Shown here: positions 10,640-21,455 of the stretch, piece after piece
How positions within the stretch are numbered: the stretch's first letter is position 1
How the letters are laid out: each line of letters opens with the position of its first letter
Assembly: GCA_023052935.1 (NCBI GenBank)
Contig: CM041292.1
Span: 77,261,669 to 77,325,668 of the forward strand
DNA: 64,000 nucleotides
Reading direction: 5' to 3'
Origin: Piezodorus guildinii
Taxonomy: Eukaryota; Arthropoda; Insecta; Hemiptera; Pentatomidae
Position numbers and translations under genes: made by a program
Notes under the pieces: generated by a model
What the model saw: only the letters and a program-made list of their open reading frames with translations
Databases searched by the model: none
Told to the model about the DNA's origin: nothing

Positions 10640-11030
10640 CATATTGCACCTGAACCCTACCGACCCTTTATGATGGAGCAGACTGAGGCACCGAAACCGC
10701 GCTGGCAATAGTAGTAGCTACTAATTAATTCACTATACTGCCCTATAGATGGCGACAATACACATTCCCCCCACAATACTCCCAGTTATGTTGCAATCTC
10801 AACACTTAGCCCCCCATTGTCTTGTCCCATTGTGGTGCTCGGACCCCTCGGACGCCGGGGTTTCTTCCCCACTAATAAACCATTAAAGCCAGTTTCCTAC
10901 CCGCTAACTATTTTGTTCTGCCTCCTTCCCCTCCCTCCAAACAGCCCGCGTCTGTTTCTTCTTCCACAATGCTCTGCTATCTGACCCTTCCGGAGAAAAC
11001 ACCCTTTCTATAAGACAAAGGCCGTCATGA
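10640..11030. promoter_or_regulatory. GC island with clustered HMG-box-like motifs (candidate regulatory module)
   Basis: A GC-richer, non-coding stretch. Six Sox/TCF-like cores occur within about 270 bp: GACAATA (10754), CCACAATAC (10771), CCATTGTC (about 10814), CCATTGTGG (about 10827), CCACAATG (10964) and GACAAAGG (about 11014). CTAATTAATTC (homeodomain-like) lies near 10720. That these are functional sites is inference; no transcription start or coding evidence is visible. Confidence 0.3.
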
Positions 11031-11309
11031 TAAATTGACATTTATAGAACTAATTTATTTTTAACGAATTTCATTCTTATTTTAATCGAATTGTTTTATG
11101 GATGGTTATACAAAGAAAAGGAGAGGGAAAACTGACCATAGGAAAAAAGCCTATTTTAAATAAGATTTTTTTTTTCAATTAATGTTATGGAATAAGAAAG
11201 TAGAAGAGGAAAAAAAAACAACGTAATTTGGGACTGTCCCTTAAGAATAACTTCAAATTAAGCACTATGTCTGAAAAATAAGAGAGGAGGCATAATAAAT
11301 AATAAAAAC

Positions 11310-11870
11310 AAGTTAACTGAAAAAAATATGTTGTGGGCAACACTCAACTTTCATTTACCTCAGTTGTTAAAATTAATTTAAGATCTTATAAATAGAGTTA
11401 ATAAAGATTTAAAGAAATGTCGTTAGGTTCGTTGGAAACATATGTTTTAGATTTAATAAATATAAATTTTTTATCTTCGACAATCAGTTAATTTTATCCA
11501 CTTTTCATCGTTCTCCATTAAATTTTACAACTTTTTGTATAATATAATATTTTTTTGAAAATCTATAACTTATACATCTATATATAATTATATTATACTT
11601 ATATATTACTATTCTTATCATCAAAAAAACTAAAATTTCACTAAAAAATATTTTTGCTCTTTTCTGCTTTATTTGATTATCAAATTTGTTCAACTTGGAT
11701 ATTTAGCCATAATTTATTAATGGTAATTAGATGATTTTTTTTATTTTTTAGAATCGAAACGAAATTTAGACTTTAAGGGATGTAAATGTAAACTATCGGC
11801 ATTTAAACTCTATCAGGTCTATTTCAATCAGTATGAAACTTACATCACATAAAAGCCCATTCCATTTAAC
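11310..11870 (-). repeat. AT-rich dispersed repeat D, minus copy
   Basis: Related in order to 55440-56235 (same orientation) and to 31130-31640, 31900-32520 and 53020-53437 (opposite). Landmarks on the plus strand: GGGCAACACTCAACTTTCAT near 11336, a TTTCATCGTTCTCCATTAAA block near 11502, and TATTTCAATCAGTATGAAAC near 11820. No lasting ORF; class unknown. Confidence 0.55.
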
Positions 11871-12562
11871 ATCCACTACATACCTACAGACCTATTAGGA
11901 GTAAATATTGTTACTCTTAAATAGATTCGTTTTCAGAGGTCAGAATCATTCTAAAAAAAAGATCTTTAAATGAAGAAAGAGAGGGAGCACGGAGGACGAT
12001 TGAAGGGAAAGAACCTCAAAAGCTGGATCAACAGGCAATAAAGGAGTAATAATATGTTTTGGTATGTGAGACCCGTCAGCCAAATGGTGGATACTCACAA
12101 AAATTTTTTTTTTTTTTTATTATTGAGAAATATTACAATTTGTTGCATAATGAACAGTAGTAATAGAGATGTAGTACACATTCATACAATATATACAGCC
12201 AATAATGATAAAGTCAAACTACATAAAATCGGAAATAAATAAATTCAAATATATACAAAAAAAAACAACAAGAAACAAATCAAAACAACAACCTGTAGTA
12301 GAGATAAATACAAGTTGGGAAATAAATAAAAATCATACAAGCAAACTTAACCATATACAATATATACAATCAGCCAAAGGAACCCTAGACTCGGCTGCTC
12401 CCTCCACAAGTGGGGGGAGAAGCGGAATCCAAGAGATCCCAGCGCCTCTCACTCAGCGCTTCACTGGTGTAAGCCAGTGGAGGCCGAGCTAGAGCGGAAT
12501 AGAAACAAACATACAGTACATGAGTGGAGGATCTGACCAGTGTCAGAACTCCAGATAAATGT

Positions 12563-15241
12563 TTACAAAACGTCGCGGGGCCACTGCCGTTTCAATCTTC
12601 GAGGAGGATTGTAGGGATGGGTTGAGCTGGAAAGCGATTGAGCAAGAGGATTAGGATGATGAAGAAGGTTCTGATGGAATTTGGAGAATTTGGATGGTAC
12701 CAGGTCTAAAATAAATGGAATATTAAGGTCATGGTGTAGGGTACAGTTGGTAACGTAATAAGGAGCATTAACTATTGTTCGAAGGACTTTGGATTGGAAG
12801 GATTGGATACGTTTGATGTTAGAATGTTTAGTTGTCCCCCATAGTTCAAGTCCGTAGGTCCATATAGGTTTCAGTACTGTCTTATATATTAGTAATTTGT
12901 TGTCGACTGTAAGATGAGATTTTCTGTTTAGTAATTTGTATAACCGGCCGAATCTGCGGTTGAGTTCTATCCTTTTAAGTCTCGTATGTGGGTTCCACGT
13001 CAGTCTTTTGTCTAGTAAAAAGCCAAGGTACCGGACTGTGTCTGAGGAAGGAAGCGGTATGGAATTGAATTTAACTGTTGGACAGGATTTACGTCGAAGG
13101 GTGAAGGTGACGTGTGTACATTTGCTTTCGTTCACCTTAATTCGCCAAGCCTTACACCAGTCTTCGACAAGGGAAAGGTGCCTTTGGAGATTTAGAGATG
13201 CTACTTCAGGATCGGAATTGGATGATAAAATGGCTGTGTCGTCAGCAAATGTTGCCAGAAAGGTACCGGGATCGGTAGGGATATCGGCGGTGTAGAGGAT
13301 GTAGAGGACGGGTCCTAAGACGCTGCCTTGAGGAACACCGGCCTCAACAGTATATTGTTCGGAAAATTCGGAACCACAGCGAACTCGGAAGGAGCGGTTG
13401 GATAAATAGGATCGGAGGATTAGGTATAAGGATTGAGGTGAATGGGTTTTGAGCTTAAAGAGTAATCCCGGGTGCCACACCCGGTCAAAAGCTTGAGCTA
13501 TGTCCAGAAAGGCACCCGAACAATACTCCTTGCACTCAAGGGCAGAGGAAATGTGATCCACAACTCGGAGTCCTTGCTGAACTGTGGAATGTTGAGAACG
13601 AAATCCAAACTGATGCGAAGGAAAATTTTTAAATTTATCTAGGACTCGTTTTAGTAGGAGCTTTTCGAAAAATTTTGAGAGGATCGGAAGTAGGCTAATA
13701 GGTCTGTAAGATGACGTGCTGTTGGAAGGTTTGCCTGGTTTCAGGAAAAGGATGATAGTTGAATGTTTCCATAAGAGAGGAAAATAGGTAGTGCGTAGGA
13801 TACTGTTATAGAGATATGTAAGGAATGTAATGGCTTTCTGTGGAAGGTGTCTTAAGATCTGAGGCGTGAGGAGATCATATCCAGGGGATTTACGGAGAGG
13901 AAGCTTTTGAAGAAGATATTTGACCTCAGAGGGATTAACTGCTTTAGGAGGTAAGGAGAGTGGTATTGGCGAAGTAAGGAACTGTTCAACTGTTGAAGTA
14001 TGGTTTGGATTCAACTCAGGATGAGGAGTGAAAACTTTGGAAAGGTGCTGTGCAAATTCCTGGGCCTTATCCTTGTCAGAAGCAGCCCAGGAACTATCAC
14101 CGCGCAGGAGAGGATGGGAAATCGTGTGAGTATTCAGGATTCACTTCGTGACATTCCACAGAGAATTGTCACGAGTCGAGAGAGAGGAGGGGTAGGAATT
14201 GTAGGATTGGGAACGAAAGGTCGCCAACTCCCGCTTTAATTTTCTACAATAAAAGTTATAAGAGCGGCGATCTTCTGGGTGGCGGGTACGTTGCCATAAT
14301 GTTCTGGCTCGGCGTTTGGTGTTGATGAGGTCCGTCAGGTGTTGTGGTAAATGGCATTTGTAAGGAATAATTTGGAATTGTTTAGGAAAGGAGGCAGTCC
14401 AGGCAGCTTGTTGAATCAAGGTTGTAAAGGAATATACGGCATCATCAAGGTCAGAAGGGGTTTTGAGAGTTACTCTGAGGTCGATATCATTGGTGAGGAT
14501 TTCGCGGAAGAGGTTCCAGTTGATGGGGCCTCTGATGAATGACGGTGGGAAAGGTTTCGGAATAGGAGTCATGGATACATTTAGGATTAATGGACTATGA
14601 TCAGAGGATAGTTCATCAAGGCGAGTTACGGAATAGTTCAGGGAGCCTAATCCGCTGTGGATGAAGAAGTCGAGGATGTCTGGATTACGGTTAGGATCTG
14701 TTGGCCAGTAGGTAGGGGAATCGGGAGGTAGGAGATTAAGGCGTCTGGAGTTGAGTGCAGACTGCAATGTCCGTCCACGAGTATTTGTGGTTCTGCAACC
14801 CCATTGTTGGTGCTTCGCGTTTAAGTCTGCACCCAGAATAAAGTGATTCCCCAATGAGTTGAGGAAGGAACCAAATTGGGTAATATAAATAGAATTTTTA
14901 GGAGGGCAGTATGCTGATGCGATGACTAGCGGAAAGGAAAAGGTCTTGATTATAATAGAGGTGGCTTGTAGGAAATCGTGGGCGGGAAGTGGGTGTAAGT
15001 GATGGGAGAGGGATCGGTTGACAATGACAGCAGTACCGGCATGGGCTTTGCCGTCTGGATGGTCTGTCCGGTATGTTGTGTATTCAGGTATTTTGAAGTA
15101 CTGTTTAGTGGTTAGTCTAGTTTCAGTAATGAGTGCAACGTCAACTTTTTTGTCTTGGAGTAAGGCTGTAAGTTCGTCAGTGTGAGTTCTAACACCATTC
15201 GCATTCCATAGGAGAATAGATAACGAGTTAGGTGAGGTCAT
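12563..15241 (-). pseudogene. Jockey-A copy 1 ORF2 (endonuclease-RT), one nonsense codon
   Basis: The same 893-codon frame as the intact ORF2 at 23523-26201. A single in-frame TGA (TCA on the plus strand at 14141-14143) replaces the AGA arginine codon of copy 2, cutting the product after the endonuclease at residue 366. The rest remains open to 12563, including YRPISLLPI, AFLDIAQAFDRVWH, GVPQGSVLGP and the FADD catalytic box. Apart from a handful of substitutions the domains are unchanged, so the copy died recently. Without readthrough it can make only an endonuclease fragment. Confidence 0.93.
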
Positions 15242-16595
15242 TTATGGATTTTTTAAGTTAGGAATAAGATTTGATACAAGATTCGTGAGGATTGTTATTA
15301 GGGGCATGACAAGGGATTTGATTTCGGAAATGAAGGATGTCATCAAACTGGTAAGATCTGTGGCATTTGAAGGAGGGGGAATATGAGAGATTTGTTGTGG
15401 ATGAGGATTTTTAGGACTGATTACGTTTTGAGGAAGAGGTATTTGTGGAATGGATTGAGGATATTGAGGTACATTTTGTAGTTCCGGCGGGGCCTCGGCT
15501 TCAGTACATTGGTTCCCACCTCCAAGTAAGTGGGCAAATGATACATTGGCATCGATTAATTTTGAGGGTTTCTTCTAGTTCTAGCCTGTCTTGTTTCATC
15601 CAGTACTTGGGGTTTTTGATACCTGGTCCTTAGTTCCTTATAGATTTGGCATCCTTTGTAGTTGGCCGGGTGGTCCTTGAGGCAATGAGCACATACAGCG
15701 GGTGTTGACTTCGGTTTTGTATATTCCACAGACTTGTGCTGTTCACCGCTGGTATGTGGTGACAGTAACTTTTGGTATGACCATACGCCTGACAATTGTA
15801 ACACTGAACAATTTCTCTCTTTGTATAAGGTTTTTCGACTCTTACACTTGTATAATACAGTCTTTTTAGATCATAAATTTTTTCTACTCCTGCTAATGGT
15901 TCCAAGTCAGCGAAAAATAGAGGCAGTTGAACTCTATCTTTTATGACATTAGTGACTTGTCGCACTTTGTAACCCATCTCCATGAGTTCTTCTTTGATAG
16001 CGTCAACTGGTGTTGAAGGGTGTAGATTTCTGATCACAACTCTAAGAGCTCTCTCTTGCCGTAGCTGATAAGTGTGAAAATTCGCTTTAGTTTCAGTTAG
16101 GTATTTCACAATTTTTCTATATGCCTCGGCGGTGGTCGGTGATATTTTGGTGTCATTGATTCTACTCATACAGTAGTAGCTGGTGGATTCGGTAATCTTG
16201 TTTAATTGTGCACATAACAACTGGAAATTTTTAATATTTTTGACAAATATCGGTGGAGGCCGTGGTTCACTGGGTGTAGGAGCAGATTCCATGTTTTCTT
16301 TTTCATTATGTAGGATTTGAAAAGGATTTGGGGTGAAAAACGGAGATTCGTCAGTCATCCCCTGTGACGATGTGCCAGGCTGTGGTTCAGATTCTGTATT
16401 AGAACCTGAAGGGGTTGCTTGTTGATTTAATTTTTTATTGGTATCACGGCGGGGTCTTTGTTTTATGGGAGACGTGATTGAACCACTAGATCTAGATCTT
16501 TTAGTTGATGCTTTGGAGGACATCACTTGGTGAAAATATCGCATTTCATGTGAAGAAGATAATAAGAAAATAACTAGATGTGGGTAATAAAACAA
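15242..16595 (-). pseudogene. Jockey-A copy 1 ORF1 (gag-like), frameshifted
   Basis: The N-terminal part is open from 16595 and matches copy 2 through the first zinc knuckle. A 13-bp deletion at about 15749-15750 (between CACCGC and TGGTATG on the plus strand) removes the start of the second knuckle (RCVKCGE) and shifts the frame. Small indels near 15575-15600 disturb the region downstream of the third knuckle. The protein would normally coat the element RNA. This copy would yield a truncated gag with one knuckle. Confidence 0.9.
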
Positions 16596-16949
16596 TAACT
16601 AAAGAAAAGAAAACCAATCCCGGCCTTGCCGAGCTATTGGCAATCAGCTGATGTGAAGAGGTTACCCAGCATTCACTTTACACCGTAAATTGTAACAAAA
16701 CTTACTGTTGTTTGCTCCAATATTTACTGCTGTTGTTATCCTGAAGTCTTGTGATGTTTTCAAGATTGCACTGAAAAGAATTCAAACTGAAAAAGCATGA
16801 AATCCAAGAGCCGATTTGAAAGATGACTGCTATACACATGCGCATGCGCAGAACTCACAAAATTAGGCGTAGGGAGTGATGACCCTACATTACAAAATGT
16901 ATCACGAAACGGGAGTGTCCAGAGCCTACACTGCATGTCGCACCACTGG

Positions 16950-16966
<17 letters not shown>

Positions 16967-17030
<64 letters not shown>
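16967..17030. repeat. (TA)n microsatellite grown from a SINE3 A-tail
   Basis: A run of A (16950-16966) passes directly into about 32 TA units at the 3' end of the truncated SINE3. Confidence 0.95.
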
Positions 17031-17034
<4 letters not shown>

Positions 17035-17039
17035 TTGGT

Positions 17040-18149
17040 TTTGTGAAGAAGGGATATACAGGACGAAAATTCAGGATTTTTTTTTTTTTTTTAATGGATT
17101 GAAACTTTGCACTGCAAGAGATCGAATACAGGAAGAGTGCTCGGAGTTCATGGTTCGGTTTTTGAAGAATCAGAGGAAATAATTCCTAAGAGTTATAGGT
17201 AAAAGCTGCTCTGACTTGCAATGAAAATGGGTCACAAGAGTGCCAAAGATGAATCTAAAAAAAAAAAAAAAGTTCATGATATACTTTACTTGTTTTTTCA
17301 GCAGCGTCGGGAGACCAACGTACACCGTGGTCAAAGTGGGGAGAAATCAGTGAGGAAACGTGGAGCTTAAGAGTGGATTGTAGAAGAAGATAGGAAGAAT
17401 GATTGAATGACTTGGGTAGTTATTAACCTTCGGACAATTTGGGCTATATGTGGTTTTCAGGATAGAGAGTTAATTAATTAATCCGCTGAGAATCGTAGGA
17501 GTTTAAATTGACAGGAGACAGTATATTTCTTTTTAAAGGATTTGCAGCTTATACTTAGAATCAGGGACTGAGGAAAATATTTCATGAAAATAACTCGATT
17601 TCGCTTGTCTAACTGCTGTTTGAAACGCACTTAATAGTGCGTCTAAAGCACGTTTGGGCAGATTTGTACAACTTTTGTTTCTTGACACATCCAAGGAGCA
17701 GGACGGTAACGGAATATACAGGTTCTGAGAGAATTATGGGTGTCAACGATGCTGAGAATATTATAAATTAGGATGTCTAACACTATCTAATCGATAGAAA
17801 AAGATTCCATTACATTTCAGAGGTTCAATATCGGGTAGAATGTTTTCACGTGTTAGTTTGTCAAGATTACGAAAAAGTAAGGTTGTAGAAAGGATTTACG
17901 AAGTTTGGATATGGCATGGTTTTTTAATTAGATCATTAATCAGAATGACAGAAACAGAACCGGCAATTGGGAGGAAGAAAATGTTTCTGCGTTGAATCGA
18001 TGATAAGAACATACAACCAGATACCAGACCAGCAAATGTGGTGGGTGGGAGCGAAGGAAACGATAAATATATTGAGAGAACAGATTTTCAAAATAAATCT
18101 GTTATTGGGGATTCGAAAAAAGCTAAAGAAGGACTATAGGTTACAACAT
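17040..18149. other. No gene recognised
   Basis: No ORF above 65 codons and no family resemblance. It contains short A and T runs (17079-17092, 17258-17271). The segment is relatively purine-rich on the plus strand. Confidence 0.3.
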
Positions 18150-18374
18150 ATAGGTTGGTTATAATGTTATATAGCATTTCAAAGTCAAAAGTAACCTTTT
18201 ATAGTCAAATGTAACCTATTATAGTCAAATGTAACCTTTTTAAAGTCAAAAGTAACCTTCTCCATTTCAAATGTACCTTTTTCCAAAGCAAATGTAACCT
18301 TTCCATTTCAAATGTAACTTTTTTCCATTTCAAATGTTACTTTTCTAATGCAAATGTTACTAAAACTTACATTT

Positions 18375-19427
18375 TTCTAATTCTTTTATTGGTATTTACA
18401 ACTGTACACAGTACAACTAGTAAATGAGCTATTTACAGAACATTGGCTTGGAAAAGTCTTGAGAAGAATCTACCCAGTGGTAGCACTTCAGAGTTTATTT
18501 GGTAAGCAGGTCTCGAGGCCACCGTCTTTCCATACGCCTCGGAGGATTATCGGGAATAGATGCCGATGAGAGTATACGGACAAGCGGGTTTGTATGGGCT
18601 GGTAATTTGGAATGAAAGGAGGAGTATCTTTTTGGGGCAATTTCTGCAACAAGTGGGATATTCAGGTCTCTATGGATGAGTTTGTTGGTAACAAAGTATG
18701 GAGCGTCTAGGATTTGTCGAAGGATTTTGGATTGCAAGGATTGGATGCGGGAGGAATTCGATGGTTTAGTGGAGCCCCATAGCTCTATGCTATAAGTCCA
18801 GATAGGTCTAATTATGGTTGTGTAAATCAGTTTTTTGAAGTATAGAGAGAGTTTTGATCGTTTGTCAAGTAAGTGTTTTAATAGTCGATATCTACGAGCA
18901 GTTTCTTGTCGTTTAAGTCTTGTATGGGGATTCCATGTAAGACGTTTGTCAAGATGAAGTCCAAGGTATCGTATTTGTTCTACAGTGATGAGTGGGGTAT
19001 GATTAAAGGAGACAACTGGACAGGAAGTCATAGGTTTACGGCGTAGAGTGAAGGTGATTTGGTGGGATTTATTAGGATTTATTTTGATTCTCCAATTGTG
19101 ACACCATTCTGCAATGGCGGATACATGTTTCTGTAGGAATTGGGAGGCAACAATAGGATCATTATTCACGGATAGCACGCAGGTGTCATCAGCGTAAGTA
19201 GAGAGGACAGTGCTTGGATGGATAGGGATGTCAGCTGTATACACCGTGTAGAAGATTGGACCTAGGATACTACCTTGAGGTACGCCGGCTGACTGGGTGA
19301 ATACTGAGGAAGAGAAGAGATTATGATTAACTTTAAAGGTTCTATCTGTAAGGTAGGAACGGATTATCAGGAAATATGTCGGAGAGAGGAATTTGCGGAG
19401 TTTGTAGAGCAGTCCTAGGTGCCAAAC
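18375..19427 (-). mobile_element. Jockey-B, 5'-truncated copy with TSD
   Basis: A 1053-bp 3' fragment of a Jockey-clade LINE distinct from Jockey-A. The exact 11-bp TSD AACTTACATTT lies at 18364-18374 and 19428-19438. The 3' end (plus strand 18375-18480) has the family's CTACCCAGTGGTAGCACTTC block and ends in a short AATAAAAGAATT-like tail. It landed in the foldback repeat. Confidence 0.93.
18495..19426 (-). pseudogene. Jockey-B reverse transcriptase fragment, open frame
   Basis: The C-terminal part of an ORF2, open without a stop from the truncation point to 18495. Visible blocks are SPTYFLIIRSYLTDRTFKVN, AGVPQGSILGPIF, the YADD catalytic box (STYADDTCVLS), WRIKINPNKS, IRYLGLHLDKRLTWNPHTRL and a terminal RRWPRDLLTK. 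The upstream RT motifs with the first catalytic aspartate, and the endonuclease, are absent because of 5' truncation. It cannot act alone. The lack of internal stops and the perfect TSD show that it inserted recently. Confidence 0.9.
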
Positions 19428-19490
19428 AACTTACATTTGAAATGGAAAAGGTTAAAATTAACATGGTAATGCTATATATAACCGAAGAAT

Positions 19491-21156
19491 TGTAAATTAA
19501 CTAAGAATTCTAATATATTTATTACTGTCAGTATGTGGTTTGAGCCATGTCTTTTGTGATCGCAAACGATGTTATCTTTAGTAAGTATGCTTCCTAATTT
19601 TTTTCAAACGGTAATTGTACATTTAAGAACTCTTAACACAAAGCCAGGATTACTGACAGTTGATCGAACATAAAATCACTCTTTTTGCTCGACGATTTAT
19701 ACTTTAATCGTCATTATATTATTCTACTAATTAATATTTACTGTTCAATTGGTAAACTAAAATTAGCGGTCATCATTTACAGTTTTCCTCTTTATTTTAT
19801 TTTATATAAGTCAGTTGCAGTGGCGATGATTCGAAATTAAACCTACCCAAACCCACCTTCCTGCAATAGATACTCAGAGCTAAAATTCTAAATTTAAATT
19901 TTATTACAACCTAAGAATAATTATGGCCCATGAAGAATGATGGGGTTCCATTTATTAAAGTTATTTTCAATTATATATGCAAATGTTTCTGCCCTATCGA
20001 CATTAGACATCGACATCGACGTATACCAAAACAAAAACAAAAAAACTCATACCTACCATTTTCTGTGACACTTTAGCTTCAAATACTGCAACATCTCAAG
20101 TAGTATATTTATGAGTTTATACGTTTTATAAATAATCTCTTATTTTTTTTCTTTAAATTTTAAACTATTACATAATATAACACATAACATAAAAAAGCAG
20201 CACTGTTTTGTTTTGATAAAATAAAGCATAACTCCTCACACAAGGGTGCAAAATATGTTTCGGAGCGACAAACAATCCGTTTTGTGAGACATTCTCTGTT
20301 ACCCACTAAAAAAATGGCTAAACATAAATATGGCTATATGTACATTTATCTTATCAGAAGTAAATTCCTTCCAGAACGAAGTTGGGGGGAAGCAGAACAG
20401 CCTTGTGAAGCTTTAATTACCACCGTGAAGCTTTGGATTCCAGCCAGCCTCCAGAATGCGAGCAGTCATTGTACCCACTGCCTATTATCAGGACCTCGAG
20501 CTAGGTCTTTGTCTTAAGTCTTTTTCAAATGTGCAGGAAAAAAGGCTACGAAGAAAGGCTAAAAAGGCCATTAAAATCTCTCCCTTCCGCTCCCTTGTAT
20601 CCGTTTTGATTTAATGAGCTTTTTCGCGGGTTTTATAATGCCATTCTCCCTACTGCAGAAACAATGCCACCTTTTCGTTGAATATTCTATTCAAGGGTTA
20701 GTACTGTGTCAGCCGAAGGCAAATCTTAGCTACACTGCAGATCTTTTATTTTTCTATTAGGAATTTAGAAAAAAAGAAAAGGAATCTTTTTAAAAGTAAT
20801 CAAACATTAAACCATTTTTATCGACAAATTATGAAGTAAATTTTTTGTTGCAGAGTTCGATAAATACAGTATAATAAACAACGACATAATATTTTTATAA
20901 ACTTTACCACAACAACACATCAAGGGTCAGTACAGCTGAGATTACTGGCTGGCTTTGTTATTTTCCCCATATTTTGAGTAACCACATTATAGAGACTGGT
21001 TGAGCCCAGGGTATAGTAAATAACTATGTTCATAGTTAATTTCATTTCAAAGCATCCTAAAACATCTTCCGTAACATTAAAAAAAAGTTATTAACATAGT
21101 AATAAAAAGTATTCAAGGTTTCAATGCAATTATAATAAATTTATATTGATTAAAAA
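19491..21156. other. No gene recognised; GC island at about 20380-20700
   Basis: Mostly AT-rich. The island has homeodomain-like cores (TTTAATTACC near 20414, TTTAATGAGC near 20612) and AAACAATGCC near 20659, with no coding character. A regulatory role is only a guess from composition. Confidence 0.25.
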
Positions 21157-21441
21157 TGGATCACCTATAGCAGGGTGGCTAGAATAACAGCCTTCTATGA
21201 CAAAGGTCACGGGTTCAAACCCGCAGATGGACCTAGGATTTTTAAAAGGGGGTAAAAATTCCGTAGTTATGCCGTCCTTCGGAGGGAACGTTAAAAGGTG
21301 GTCCCAAGCCTGTACGATTCAGGTACTCTTTAAAGATCTCTATCCTAATAAAACAAGGATAGGCAAAATTTAGGACCCCCACTGTAGCATCGTCCGATTA
21401 GCCACAGTAGCTAAAGTGCCGTTAAATAAATAAACAAAACA
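21157..21441 (+). repeat. SINE1, copy b, with TSD
   Basis: The best-preserved head of the family: A-box-like CAGGGTGGCTAGAATAACAG and a perfect B box CGGGTTCAAACCCGC (21208-21222). The body has a GCCGTCCTTCGGAGGGAACG block and CCTATCCTAATAAAAC, then CGTTAAATAAATAAAC. The TSDs are ATATTGATTAAAAA (21143-21156) and ATATTGTTTAAAAA (21442-21455), 13 of 14 identical. Confidence 0.9.
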
Positions 21442-21455
21442 ATATTGTTTAAAAA

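Larger units (their letters stand above)
12104..16852 (-). mobile_element. Jockey-A copy 1: full-length, inactivated non-LTR retrotransposon
   Basis: A 4.75-kb Jockey-clade element on the minus strand, colinear from end to end with 23058-27830 and differing by only one to two percent by eye. The 5' end reads CTGCGCATGCGCATGTGTAT; the 3' end is poly(A), seen as poly(T) at 12104-12118. The TSD ACTCACAAAA occurs at 12093-12102 and 16853-16862. The order is 5'UTR, ORF1, ORF2, 3'UTR of about 450 bp. Three lesions disable it: a 13-bp deletion in ORF1, further small indels in ORF1, and a nonsense codon in ORF2. Confidence 0.96.
12064..17027 (+). repeat. 5'-truncated SINE3 hosting Jockey-A copy 1
   Basis: SINE3 sequence occurs at 12064-12103 (ATGTGAGACCCGTCAGCCAA onwards) and resumes at 16853-16966 (GGCGTAGGGAGTGATGACCC to the poly(A)), with the Jockey-A element between. 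The truncated SINE has its own TSD, ATATGTTTTGGT, at 12052-12063 and 17028-17039. Its A-tail has expanded into a (TA)n microsatellite. The order of events is therefore SINE3 first, Jockey-A second. Confidence 0.9.
18150..19490. repeat. Foldback repeat with short internal units, split by Jockey-B
   Basis: The left side holds 8-9 diverged units of about 20-22 bp of the type AGTCAAATGTAACCTTTT or CATTTCAAATGTAAC (18180-18360). The right side (19428-19480) has the same unit inverted (ACATTTGAAATGGAAAAGGT). The outer ends are inverted too: GGTTATAATGTTATATAGCA near 18155 and TGCTATATATAACC near 19470. Without the LINE the element would be about 280 bp. A foldback or MITE-like nature is inferred. 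Confidence 0.6.

Noticed and set aside
12205..12492. 95-codon plus-strand ORF
   Set aside because: It lies antisense in the Jockey-A 3'UTR and is not kept open in the otherwise matching copy 2 region.
12936..14542. Plus-strand ORFs of 63-119 codons at 12936, 14000 and 14351 (and the matching set at 23884-25502)
   Set aside because: They are antisense to Jockey-A ORF2 and recur only because the two copies are alike.
18180..18360. Regular short repeats that might suggest a CRISPR array
   Set aside because: Units of about 21 bp are contiguous, diverged and have no spacers; the context is eukaryotic.
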